Below, in pieces: positions 1-7,884 of a stretch of DNA of 12,005 nt. The number at the start of each line of letters is the position of its first letter. Position 1 is the stretch's first letter. The position numbers and the translations under genes were made by a program. Origin of the DNA: Chloroflexota bacterium (GTDB lineage: Bacteria; Chloroflexota; Dehalococcoidia; UBA1151; UBA1328); contig NYZY01000046.1 in assembly GCA_002687335.1 (NCBI GenBank), positions 1-12,005 on the forward strand, in the 5' to 3' direction. The notes below the pieces were generated by a model that was given only the letters and a program-made list of their open reading frames with translations, ran no database searches and was not told where the DNA came from.

Positions 1-290
1 GGTGTGGTGGTCTTATAAACCTTGCCTGAAGTATAAGTGCCAACTTTAGACGGATACCATTTCATGTGTTCGTAAATATCCAGATCCTTCATGAGATCTA
101 GAATCGCTTCATCATTCGTAAATAGATGGTGATAACCGCGTTCTAAGGAACTTCCCCCAACCGGAATAGTTGATGCCTGCCCACCGACGAACGGAGCAGA
201 TTCATACACCGCCACATCATGACCTGTTTCGGTAAAGTCAAAAGCTGCAGCTAAACCAGCTGCGCCGGCACCGATAATCCCTATCTTCAT
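1..290 (-). CDS. FAD/NAD(P)-dependent oxidoreductase, amine oxidase/protoporphyrinogen oxidase-like (N-terminal part only)
   Basis: Only the first 96 codons are in the window; the gene continues past base 1. The protein begins with a Rossmann dinucleotide-binding motif, Gly-Ala-Gly-Ala-Ala-Gly at residues 7-12, followed by an acidic residue at the end of the second strand (Val-Tyr-Glu, about residues 28-30) and Gly-Gly-Gln (36-38). This is the classic N-terminus of FAD-binding amine oxidase or phytoene desaturase-like proteins. The substrate cannot be told from this part. The start ATG (290-288) overlaps the TGA stop of the preceding flippase-like gene as ATGA, so translation is probably coupled; an AAGG lies 9 bases upstream. 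Its place at the end of a run of glycan-type membrane proteins suggests that it acts on a sugar, an isoprenoid or another lipid carrier, but that is an inference. UDP-galactopyranose mutase-like and protoporphyrinogen oxidase-like functions both remain possible. Confidence 0.85.
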   Translation of the reverse strand, partial: MKIGIIGAGAAGLAAAFDFTETGHDVAVYESAPFVGGQASTIPVGGSSLERGYHHLFTNDEAILDLMKDLDIYEHMKWYPSKVGTYTSGKVYKTTT

Positions 291-1372
291 TTGGTAGAAC
301 CTTGATCTGCGGCAGATTGCCTTGATTTCTTTGCACCCTGCAGCAGCCCGGAAAGAGAAGTGCCATCCCATACGAGTAACAGAGCACCAACTAAGGTCGG
401 AGGCACCCAAACTACAACATGCACAGTTAAAGCATAACCAGCAGCTATTTCATTTTGCACGCCAAGTGCAGTCAAGGATGCTGCTCCAAAAAAATCAAAT
501 GGGCCCCATCCTCCAGCTGTCGATGGAAAAACTCCAGCTAAATTTGCGGCTGCCGTAAAAAGCAATATAGCGGAAAGGAATTCAAGTTCAGTGGTAAAAA
601 TAGAACCTAAATCAAATCCCATCGCTATGAGATAGTACATGGCTGCTTCCGCGGCCCAAACAGGTATTGACCATGCAAGAACTTTTAACAAATCAGAGAT
701 CGAGTTTACAACCGTTAGGCCTTCTAGTAGTCGATCAATAATCGCAAGTATACGTTTCCGGTATTTGTGGCCCACCACAATCAAAATACGGCTAAGAAAC
801 ACATTGATGTTGTGTTTACTTGAAACGGAGATGAGAAGGACTACGCTAAACACTGCAATGAAAGGCAGTAGTGCGGCCAACACCATCACCAAAGTTCCTC
901 CTGGTACATTCGAAGAAATATCCCCGAACGCTCGTTCGACTCCTGAGGCGCTCATTAGTCCAGCCGCTCCCAGGAAGAACAGAAGAGCAAGTACATCTGT
1001 GGCACGTTCAACTGCCACAGTCCCAAAAGCCGCTGAGGTTGAACATCCCTCCCGCAAGCTCAAGTAATACGCTCGAATCACTTCGCCGATTCGAATTGGT
1101 ATCAAGTTGTTCGCCATGTATCCGACAATGACGACAGAGTAGATACTTTTTTTCGGTTTTCCTATTATCGGGCGGAGTAGAAACTTCCACCTAGCTGTCC
1201 TGAACCAAACAGCCAGGAAATAGAACAAGAGTGAAGGCATAACGTAGGCGTAATCAGCATCATTCAGAACGTTGCTGATGGTATCCATATCTACAAATAA
1301 CAAAACGAAAACAGCAAGAAATACTGCGCTGGCGACAGCACCGATCCAAAAGGCTTTATTTGCGATTAACAT
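287..1372 (-). CDS. Flippase-like integral membrane protein (YbhN/AglD, UPF0104 / lysylphosphatidylglycerol synthase transmembrane family)
   Basis: The 361-residue protein is highly hydrophobic, with about eight membrane segments; the first spans roughly residues 8-27. Family hallmarks are visible: Phe-Arg-Thr-Ala-Arg-Trp-Lys (57-63), Asn-Asn-Leu-Ile-Pro-Ile-Arg-Ile-Gly-Glu (88-97) followed by Arg100, Val-Glu-Arg-Ala-Thr-Asp (121-126), and a Gly-rich Pro-Ser-Thr-Ala-Gly-Gly-Trp-Gly stretch in the C-terminal third. Members include archaeal AglD and the membrane domain of MprF, and are thought to flip or handle lipid-linked substrates in the cytoplasmic membrane. The C-terminus is short, basic and hydrophilic. 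The start is an ATG 36 bases after the TIGR03663 stop, with no clear Shine-Dalgarno; the stop TGA overlaps the next start. The neighbours suggest a lipid-linked sugar substrate, which is inferred. The family call is firm, the substrate unknown. Confidence 0.88.
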   Translation of the reverse strand: MLIANKAFWIGAVASAVFLAVFVLLFVDMDTISNVLNDADYAYVMPSLLFYFLAVWFRTARWKFLLRPIIGKPKKSIYSVVIVGYMANNLIPIRIGEVIRAYYLSLREGCSTSAAFGTVAVERATDVLALLFFLGAAGLMSASGVERAFGDISSNVPGGTLVMVLAALLPFIAVFSVVLLISVSSKHNINVFLSRILIVVGHKYRKRILAIIDRLLEGLTVVNSISDLLKVLAWSIPVWAAEAAMYYLIAMGFDLGSIFTTELEFLSAILLFTAAANLAGVFPSTAGGWGPFDFFGAASLTALGVQNEIAAGYALTVHVVVWVPPTLVGALLLVWDGTSLSGLLQGAKKSRQSAADQGSTK

Positions 1373-1390
1373 GATATTTGGCAGATAAAC

Positions 1391-1415
1391 GTGCTACGCA
1401 CAAGTGTGTCACTTG
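1391..1415 (-). promoter_or_regulatory. Two tandem small hairpins at the TIGR03663/flippase junction
   Basis: On the minus strand a perfect 6-bp stem (CAAGTG / CACTTG) with a 3-base loop occupies 1415-1401 and contains the stop codon of the TIGR03663 gene. It is followed directly by a GTGC / GCAC stem with a 3-base loop, which shares one base with it. The bases after it (GTTTAT) are a poor U-tract, so an efficient intrinsic terminator is unlikely. An attenuator, mRNA-processing or 3'-end protecting role is possible but unproven. Confidence 0.3.
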
Positions 1416-3772
1416 GCTGGTGCAAGAGGGATTTCGTCAGAAAAGTAAACATACGAATCGATTGAACCTAACGGGTGTGACAGTTCCCTATACATGAAAT
1501 AATCAACTGGCCCTTTCCAGCGATTGCGATCGATCAAAGTTCCAAAGAACTCTCCAGGTTTTACATCTCTGTATCGCTCAGGAAACCACCAGCGGTGCAC
1601 GAGTCTACGACCCTCTGAAAATCCTTCTGGCAATTTAGAGATCAACTCTGCATTGTTATGTTCATTAACAACAATAATCAATCTATCATCTCCGACCACG
1701 GCCTTATCCGAAGAATGATCACTGTAAACAACTTCGGTATAACGACGCAGGTACCACTGCCAAGGCCATTGGTATGCATCTTTGGTGTCTATAGCGAGTT
1801 TGATTGCCGTGCGATCTCCGGTTAGCACAGCGGTCCGTTCGATTTCTTTAGCCAGATTATGAAGGTCGGGTGACGTTTGCGTATATACGAGCATTTCTTG
1901 CGGCACATCCCCATTTTCGTAGTTAGCAATCCAGCCTGCACGAAATGTAAATCCAAACAGAACGAGAATGGAAACCAAGCCAATGATTCCCAGAGATTGC
2001 GACCTGCCTATTCGTTGTGAAATAACCTGAAACCCCAATAATAGAAAGCCCAAGCTAGCGAAAATCATCCACGTGGTCAAAAATTGATTGCTACTACTGG
2101 CGAGATCATTGAAGACGAGTTTCCAGATCAGTAAATATGAAACTGGCACTCCAATCAAACAAAGACCGGCATAATTTCTCCAGGCCTCCCGCCATTTGAT
2201 AGAAGAAACAACATCATTCAATGTTGATGCGGCCAGAACAATCACAGGAACTACCAAATTTACCAAAAGCCATGGCATCTTCTCCCCCGCATGAATATAC
2301 GCGATGAACGTACCAATGATCCAAAAAATCAAAAACCGATTGAATCGAGAAATTTTTAGGACGAAAGGCAAAGCGATAAATGAGCCATAAACAACCAGTA
2401 GAGATAACTGACCCACATATGTAAGAACGTCTCGTTCTTCACCCTTGATAAGTCCGTTTTGAAAGCTGAGATTATCGTTCGCAAGCAGTGTGAAACCCAG
2501 AGTAATCAACGCGATGTTTATCAACGGACGGAATCCTGATCGAAATCCGTAATAGACAATCGCAGTGCCTGCGATTGCAAATGGCAAAAATTCATAGACA
2601 GATCCAAGCATGAAGTAGTAATACCAAGGTTGGTTTCCGCGAGCTACATCCTGCTGTGCGATCCAATAACCAAGTGACTGCCAGGAGCCACTACCAACTC
2701 CGGCCGGATACGAGCCAAAGTTTGAAAAAATCATTACGAATATGAAAGCAAAAACAGTGAATGCCGCCAAGAACACGCTTCGTTTCCAATACCACCCAAG
2801 CCCCAAAGATGCTGCAAGAAAAATCCCACTGATTCCTAAGGCCACATTCCAACCAACGCCGTTAGGACTGCCTGTGGCGATACCTGGGATCCCATCCTCT
2901 GCAGCTAATGTGATACCGAGAGTGTTTTGGAATATCGCAACGCCAGCTGCTAAAAGCGGCAAACTTAAAACAGTAATCAAAACCATAAAAGACGCCGGAG
3001 GAGTGAACTCAGCAAGAGAACGTCGAGCGTAAAGCCATTCTTTAAGTTCACCCCACACCTGAGTCAAAAGATAAGCACCCAGTACCGCTATGACTATGTA
3101 TTGCGTTTCTTTGGTAGTAAACCCTAAAGCGATAATTGCCGCACCGACATAAAGCCAACGGTTCTTGCGTTCATCAATGTATCTCCACATCACGCCTACC
3201 AACGCAAGCGTAAACACTGCCATGAAAATGTCGTTACGCGCAAACCTGCTGTAGTAAATAAGAGAAGGCGAGAATGCCAGCAGTATTGCACAGGCTAAAG
3301 AACCAAATTGTCCAATACGAGGTTTAAGTATTAACGGCACCAGAACAAGGACAGCGCCGAACAAAGCCATCGGTAAACGCATCGAGAATTCACTGTCACC
3401 AAACAAGAAGAAAGATGTAGCGATTGAATGGAACAGGAACATCCCGTGCATTAACGGGTTGTGATCATACCCACCTCCAACGAACATCTGGTACGCAAAA
3501 TACCCGTGCAAGCTTTCATCATGGTGCACGGCTCTTCCGCCAAGGTCATACAGGCGCATCGCAAGAGCTATTAGTACAAGAGATGCGTAAAAACCCCATT
3601 CCATCCGGGATGGCATCGAGATTCCTAAAGTAAACCGACCCTTTCCAAGTTCGGGTAGGAAATCTTTAGCAGTGATACTGGCCGACACATCATTTTCTTG
3701 TCGTACCCAGCGACCTTTGACCCATCGTCCATCCATGGGGTTTTCTGTTTTTGAGCTACTTATTTGCATCAC
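1409..3772 (-). CDS. TIGR03663 family membrane protein, GT-C (PMT/ArnT-like) glycosyltransferase fold
   Basis: The 787-residue polytopic membrane protein carries the TIGR03663 pattern. His-His-Asp-Glu-Ser (83-87) lies in the first extracytoplasmic loop, where GT-C enzymes place the catalytic or metal-binding acid. It also has Tyr-Tyr-Ser-Arg-Phe-Ala-Arg-Asn-Asp (173-181), Thr-Thr-Lys-Glu-Thr (219-223), Tyr-Trp-Ile-Ala-Gln-Gln (369-374) with Arg-Gly-Asn-Gln-Pro-Trp-Tyr-Tyr-Tyr (378-386), and Gly-Glu-Lys-Met-Pro-Trp (496-501). The last roughly 170 residues form a soluble domain. GT-C proteins transfer sugars from polyprenyl-phosphate donors on the outer face of the membrane; the acceptor here is unknown. 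The frame opens at a GTG (3772) followed at once by an ATG, 6 bases after the DUF2298 stop, with no Shine-Dalgarno. An ATG at 3616 (residue 53) has AGGA 6 bases upstream and would begin just before the first membrane helix, so it is a serious alternative start. Confidence 0.88.
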   Translation of the reverse strand: MMQISSSKTENPMDGRWVKGRWVRQENDVSASITAKDFLPELGKGRFTLGISMPSRMEWGFYASLVLIALAMRLYDLGGRAVHHDESLHGYFAYQMFVGGGYDHNPLMHGMFLFHSIATSFFLFGDSEFSMRLPMALFGAVLVLVPLILKPRIGQFGSLACAILLAFSPSLIYYSRFARNDIFMAVFTLALVGVMWRYIDERKNRWLYVGAAIIALGFTTKETQYIVIAVLGAYLLTQVWGELKEWLYARRSLAEFTPPASFMVLITVLSLPLLAAGVAIFQNTLGITLAAEDGIPGIATGSPNGVGWNVALGISGIFLAASLGLGWYWKRSVFLAAFTVFAFIFVMIFSNFGSYPAGVGSGSWQSLGYWIAQQDVARGNQPWYYYFMLGSVYEFLPFAIAGTAIVYYGFRSGFRPLINIALITLGFTLLANDNLSFQNGLIKGEERDVLTYVGQLSLLVVYGSFIALPFVLKISRFNRFLIFWIIGTFIAYIHAGEKMPWLLVNLVVPVIVLAASTLNDVVSSIKWREAWRNYAGLCLIGVPVSYLLIWKLVFNDLASSSNQFLTTWMIFASLGFLLLGFQVISQRIGRSQSLGIIGLVSILVLFGFTFRAGWIANYENGDVPQEMLVYTQTSPDLHNLAKEIERTAVLTGDRTAIKLAIDTKDAYQWPWQWYLRRYTEVVYSDHSSDKAVVGDDRLIIVVNEHNNAELISKLPEGFSEGRRLVHRWWFPERYRDVKPGEFFGTLIDRNRWKGPVDYFMYRELSHPLGSIDSYVYFSDEIPLAPAK

Positions 3773-3778
3773 AGGTTA

Positions 3779-6157
3779 TTAATCGATTTTAAATATTGTG
3801 TAAGAACCACTTTCGACTACCCGCTCACCAAGGGTATCGAACAACGACATATCGATATCGCCGTAGGTTGACTTTTCCCGAGGTCCCACAACAACCATTG
3901 TCAAAGAATACTTATCAATCAATCGGTTCAGTTCTAAATATTCACTAGTTGTGTATATGGTTTCAATGTCTTCCTCGCGATCTATAAACAATGCATCATC
4001 ACCGTGCCATTGAACTTCGTGGCCTTTCCAGCCTAACAACCCAGGCACACCTGAATATCCGGCAATACGTCCATGATCGCTATAACTTTCTCCTACTGAT
4101 TCAATAAGAATATCGTCTGTTTCAGCGATTTTTCGTATCTGAAGAATAGCCTCTTTTTCATCCTGATTTCGTTTTTCTAGAAATTTCATGCTATCCAGAC
4201 TCGGTCCGAGGCTTGATGAACTTGTTTTCGTAACAGAAGAGGAAAGCAAAAAATATATGGAACTGAAAATTAATAACAGAACCAAGAGCAGCGAAGCTCT
4301 ATTGATGGTTTGCATCAGACCGGTGAGTCGCGGTCCTTGTCTCCACCATACGTACGCTCCGTATCCTCCTGCGACGGACAAAAGTATCCAAGCTTGATAA
4401 TAAAACTTGAAAACGGTGTTCATTCTGTTTCCGAACAGATCATGCACGAAGAATAGCTCGGCAGCAAACAAGAGATATATCGCAACCGAAGCCAATAACA
4501 TGATGTAATGGGCACCGTCGTCTGCTCCTCTCCGGGAGCGCGTGAGCGTCACGGCTACCATAATTACAGTTACCAATCCAAGCGAGCCGGTAACCGGCAA
4601 CCGTGAAAATATGTCTGAAAATTCAGACCTTTCGTTGAACCAAATATGTGTTACTGCCCATAAAAACCACGGGATGACAACCAACATAAGTGCGATCATC
4701 CATGCAGGCCTCCAGATGAGGTTTTCCTCAACATGTGAGACAGTAGACACACCTCTAAACTTGGATGTGAGAACCTTCAGGAACTTGAGTACAAGTAAAA
4801 GGATGACTGGCGCGGTAATTATCAATAAAATCAACCAGATTGAACCGAAATGTATGAGGCGAGATCCGTACTCAACAGGGGCTATTGGCGGCCACTGAAC
4901 TTGGCTCTCTGCAGTTCCGAAATAAAATGGCGAGAATATCAAGATTCCAATAATCCATATCAGCCCGATAGGCGACCCGAATCTCCACAAACTTCTGAGG
5001 CTATAAGATCGAATCCCCACCCACCCTGAAACCAATAAACAGATGGTAAGTAACAAAAGCAATCCGATATCCCAGAAGTTAATGAATCCGGAAGAACCAA
5101 CGGCTAAAGCGACCAATAGCACAGCAGGAAGATTGTTTTTAAAGCTCCGAAACGATAGATATCGGGTTGCCATGAAAAGGCAAGTTATGACCGTCAAACC
5201 CGTTAAAACAAACGGTATGGACATCAAATGCGGATGTAAATCTCCGAGCAAAAAACTGAAATACGGGAATTCTTGAATCGTGAAATCCAGGCTGTTTCCA
5301 CCAGCGTCGTATGAATTAGTGATTCGCGAGCTATTCCACCACCACCAAAAATCATCTGGCCGCCACACCGCTATGTCATTTACGCGCTGATACGCAAAAC
5401 CGTGATACCAGTCGAGTAGCTTATTCGGTGCTAAACGAGTGATATCAAGTATGGTCCACAATCCTGATAAATTGGAAACCAATAACAGCAGGGCCGCTGA
5501 CAGAGCACCACACAGGAGCGACGCTCTATTTGTCGCCCCGTCCCGACGGACCAACGTGCAAACGAGTGCAGCTACTATTGAGGCAGCGAGTCCAGCCGCT
5601 AAAGCGAGGCTGATATTAAAGCTAATAAATGGAGGAACCCCTGACATAGTTCCGACACCACCATATATCCAGTAACCGAAGTAGTAGTAAGCAATCGGCT
5701 CTCCGGCCAGCCATAAATCCTGTGGGGGAGCGTATTGGGTGCTGGTAACAGCTGTCAGCATCATCATATCCATTGGTTTTTCGGTTCCTGACGATGCAGG
5801 ATCGAAAGCACGTAACGAAAGAAACATCAAAAAAAACACCAAGAATATTGATTCGATCGAAACAATAATTCTCCATCTTCTTTTTAGGGTCTTTTTGAAT
5901 CTTGGAAAATCCTGTCGGAAAAACCAGGCGCCTACAAAAGTTAAAACAAACCAAACAATCCACCATGAGGCCATGGTATTCGGAAGCAAATGCACATAAG
6001 AAAGTAGCCACATACCGGTGGATATCAACAGTATCCCTAGGGCTTTCGAAATAGCCCACCCGCGATCGGATAGTAAGGGAAAGGCTCGCATCACAATCGG
6101 AAAAGCAGAAAGACCGATTAGTTGAACCGTTATAAGAGTTGCGATGACTTGCAGCAT
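3779..6157 (-). CDS. DUF2298 (Chlor_Arch_YYY) membrane protein
   Basis: This 792-residue polytopic membrane protein of the Chloroflexota/archaeal YYY family has well-preserved hallmarks: Glu-Lys-Pro-Met-Asp-Met (126-131), Pro-Pro-Gln-Asp-Leu-Trp-Leu-Ala-Gly (144-152), the Ala-Tyr-Tyr-Tyr-Phe-Gly-Tyr that gives the family its name (156-162), and Glu-Phe-Pro-Tyr-Phe-Ser-Phe-Leu-Leu-Gly-Asp-Leu-His-Pro-His (296-310). Membrane segments dominate up to about residue 655, and the remaining C-terminal part is soluble. The family is predicted to be GT-C-like; its reaction is not established, so a glycosyltransferase role is inferred from fold prediction and from the TIGR03663 partner immediately downstream. 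The start is the ATG at 6157, 36 bases after the ftsY stop, without a visible Shine-Dalgarno. The stop TAA is 6 bases from the next reading frame. Length is in the range expected for the shorter members. Confidence 0.9.
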   Translation of the reverse strand: MLQVIATLITVQLIGLSAFPIVMRAFPLLSDRGWAISKALGILLISTGMWLLSYVHLLPNTMASWWIVWFVLTFVGAWFFRQDFPRFKKTLKRRWRIIVSIESIFLVFFLMFLSLRAFDPASSGTEKPMDMMMLTAVTSTQYAPPQDLWLAGEPIAYYYFGYWIYGGVGTMSGVPPFISFNISLALAAGLAASIVAALVCTLVRRDGATNRASLLCGALSAALLLLVSNLSGLWTILDITRLAPNKLLDWYHGFAYQRVNDIAVWRPDDFWWWWNSSRITNSYDAGGNSLDFTIQEFPYFSFLLGDLHPHLMSIPFVLTGLTVITCLFMATRYLSFRSFKNNLPAVLLVALAVGSSGFINFWDIGLLLLLTICLLVSGWVGIRSYSLRSLWRFGSPIGLIWIIGILIFSPFYFGTAESQVQWPPIAPVEYGSRLIHFGSIWLILLIITAPVILLLVLKFLKVLTSKFRGVSTVSHVEENLIWRPAWMIALMLVVIPWFLWAVTHIWFNERSEFSDIFSRLPVTGSLGLVTVIMVAVTLTRSRRGADDGAHYIMLLASVAIYLLFAAELFFVHDLFGNRMNTVFKFYYQAWILLSVAGGYGAYVWWRQGPRLTGLMQTINRASLLLVLLLIFSSIYFLLSSSVTKTSSSSLGPSLDSMKFLEKRNQDEKEAILQIRKIAETDDILIESVGESYSDHGRIAGYSGVPGLLGWKGHEVQWHGDDALFIDREEDIETIYTTSEYLELNRLIDKYSLTMVVVGPREKSTYGDIDMSLFDTLGERVVESGSYTIFKID

Positions 6158-6193
6158 TTACATATCAAAATTTCAGGTTATAGGATGTCCCAA

Positions 6194-7126
6194 TTACATT
6201 GATGCTTTCGGTAGCACCGCCTCAGCGAACGCATCAGCATCGAAAGCCGACATATCAACCGCATCTTCTCCGGTGCCAATAAACCAAACCGGCAACCCCA
6301 ACTCTACGGATATCGAAAGAGCTACGCCGCCTCTGGCAGTACCATCCAGTTTGGTGAGAAACACTCCATCACATTGAACAGCATCCGTGAAAGATTTCGC
6401 CTGAATCAAGCCGTTTTGACCAGTGGTACCGTCAATCACGAGTAGTACTCGTTCCACGAAATCTGCACTGTTTTTTTCGACAATACCCCTCACTTTTCTA
6501 AGCTCTTCCATTAAGTTATGAGTGGTATGCAGACGCCCAGCGGTATCAATGATCAACAGATCAATCGCTCTAGCACGTGCAGCATTCAAGGCATCGAAAA
6601 CAACCGCTCCAGGATCACTACCATGACGATGAGAGATAACTGGGACTCGTAGTCGTTCCCCCCAGATGTTTATCTGTTCTATCGCTCCTGCACGAAAGGT
6701 ATCAGCCGCTGCAAGCATCACATTACGACCTTCATTCTTAGCTGTTTCAACCATCTTAGCTATAGAAGTAGTTTTACCCGACCCGTTGACTCCAACTACA
6801 AGTAAAACAACAGGTGTATCTGCTGGTATAGGTTCCAACTCTGAAGGAACCTTCAACATGTTGGAAATTTCTTTCCTCATCAGAGCCTTAACGTCCGAAG
6901 GTTCCGTTATGGATTGCTCCTCTACTAGTCTCTGGATCTTATCCAGCAGTTCCATTGTGGTTCTAAGACCGACATCAGAAACAATCAGTGCTTCTTCAAG
7001 TTGTTCCCAAAAATCGTCATCAATATCCGATCGGTTAAACAGAACTGATAAACGTCGATGCCATGCCGAGCCGGTTTTAACCGCACTCTCGGCAGTTTTT
7101 TGCCGTTTCTTCAATAAACCAAACAG
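6194..7126 (-). CDS. ftsY: Signal recognition particle receptor FtsY (SRP GTPase)
   Basis: FtsY is the membrane-associated SRP receptor, an SRP GTPase that docks with Ffh and delivers ribosomes making membrane proteins to SecYEG. Numbered from the proposed CTG, the helical N domain (about 15-95) is followed by the G domain. G1 P-loop Gly-Val-Asn-Gly-Ser-Gly-Lys-Thr is at 112-119, Asp-Thr-Phe-Arg-Ala-Gly-Ala at 142-148, Asp-Thr-Ala-Gly-Arg at 194-198, and Thr-Lys-Leu-Asp-Gly-Thr-Ala-Arg-Gly-Gly at 258-267. The long acidic A domain of E. coli FtsY is absent, as in many bacteria. I start it at CTG 7126 (310 residues): GAGGA lies 7 bases upstream and the protein would begin Met-Phe-Gly-Leu-Leu-Lys-Lys, like other short FtsY proteins. 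The TTG at 7114 (306 residues) is 19 bases from that site, and an in-frame TAG at 7144-7142 excludes anything further upstream. It follows rnc by 21 bases, a common bacterial pairing. Confidence 0.97.
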   Translation of the reverse strand: MFGLLKKRQKTAESAVKTGSAWHRRLSVLFNRSDIDDDFWEQLEEALIVSDVGLRTTMELLDKIQRLVEEQSITEPSDVKALMRKEISNMLKVPSELEPIPADTPVVLLVVGVNGSGKTTSIAKMVETAKNEGRNVMLAAADTFRAGAIEQINIWGERLRVPVISHRHGSDPGAVVFDALNAARARAIDLLIIDTAGRLHTTHNLMEELRKVRGIVEKNSADFVERVLLVIDGTTGQNGLIQAKSFTDAVQCDGVFLTKLDGTARGGVALSISVELGLPVWFIGTGEDAVDMSAFDADAFAEAVLPKASM

Positions 7127-7130
7127 TGTG

Positions 7131-7138
7131 GATTCCTC
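7131..7138 (-). promoter_or_regulatory. Ribosome binding site deciding the ftsY start
   Basis: A GAGGA on the minus strand (7138-7134) lies 7 bases upstream of CTG 7126, the usual spacing. It is 19 bases from the TTG at 7114, too far to serve it. No ATG, GTG or TTG occurs between the in-frame TAG (7144-7142) and that TTG, so the site argues for CTG initiation. Confidence 0.55.
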
Positions 7139-7147
7139 GAACTAGAG

Positions 7148-7879
7148 TTAAGAATCGTTAGGATTCCCAAGGGAGATAAATATTTCTAATGCCTTGCTTG
7201 CTGCTTTGCGCTCCGCATCGACTTTTCTTGATCCCATGCCCGTTGCGACTAATGTGTTGTCAATCAAAACATTGATTGTAAAGACAGGATCATGTGGAGT
7301 TCCAGACTGGGACGATAATTCGTACCTAGGAGGTTGCTTACCATTTGCCTGCAAGTATTCCTGTAAAAGAGATTTTGGGTCTTTTCTGGTTTCAGATTCA
7401 AGAGCCTCGTTTATATGTTGCCCCAACCATTTACTAACGAAGGATCTAGCCTGGGCGTAACCTCCATCGAGATAAACAGCACCAGTAGCGGCTTCGAACG
7501 CGTCAGCTAAATTAGATTCCCTGATATTGCCCCCAGTCGTAGCTTCTCCAGTTCCCATCACCAGCCAGTCGCCAAGACCGATAGATCTAGCAGCCGCAGC
7601 CAGAGTTTCTTTGCGTATCACTTGGGAGCGTCTCACAGTTAGATCGCCTTCAGGTAATTCAGGGGCGCCATTAAAAATCCTCTCTGCTACAACCATTCCC
7701 ACTATGGAATCACCTAAAAACTCCAGTCTTTCATTGGATACTGGAGGGGCATCCGGATGTTCATTTACGTAAGACTGATGGGTTAACGCAAGAGCAAGAA
7801 GACTACGATCTTTAAACGCATAACCCAAGCCATCTTCAACGTCTTGCAGTTCGCTAAGCTCCAATGGAGTTGTAGGCAA
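7148..7879 (-). CDS. rnc: Ribonuclease III
   Basis: RNase III cleaves double-stranded RNA, processing rRNA precursors and structured mRNAs in the cytoplasm, and acts as a Mg2+-dependent homodimer. Numbered from the TTG at 7879 (243 residues), the endonuclease domain has the signature Asn-Glu-Arg-Leu-Glu-Phe-Leu-Gly-Asp-Ser (49-58), carrying catalytic Glu and Asp, and the second acidic pair in Asp-Ala-Phe-Glu-Ala (126-130). A C-terminal dsRNA-binding domain runs from Asp-Pro-Lys-Ser (167-170) to about residue 236. The frame is open back to a TTG at 7909 (253 residues), which would overlap the upstream gene by 25 bases and has no ribosome binding site. The TTG at 7879 has AGGGGA about 8 bases upstream and lies just after the upstream TAA, so I prefer it. 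Translation is probably linked to the thioredoxin-fold gene before it. Confidence 0.96.
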   Translation of the reverse strand: MPTTPLELSELQDVEDGLGYAFKDRSLLALALTHQSYVNEHPDAPPVSNERLEFLGDSIVGMVVAERIFNGAPELPEGDLTVRRSQVIRKETLAAAARSIGLGDWLVMGTGEATTGGNIRESNLADAFEAATGAVYLDGGYAQARSFVSKWLGQHINEALESETRKDPKSLLQEYLQANGKQPPRYELSSQSGTPHDPVFTINVLIDNTLVATGMGSRKVDAERKAASKALEIFISLGNPNDS

Positions 7880-7884
7880 AAAAC

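Noticed and set aside
5622..6059. A 145-residue open frame on the minus strand
   Set aside because: It is an out-of-frame shadow within the DUF2298 gene, whose own frame carries all family motifs; the shadow translation shows no recognisable domain.
6437..6451. ACGAGTA-G-TACTCGT palindrome in ftsY
   Set aside because: The arms are only 7 bp with a one-base centre, so it forms no good RNA hairpin; it lies in coding sequence and is plausible by chance.
7088..7105. CGGCA/TGCCG stem with a T-rich loop, resembling a terminator
   Set aside because: The T-run is in the loop rather than after the stem, and it lies at the start of the ftsY coding region.
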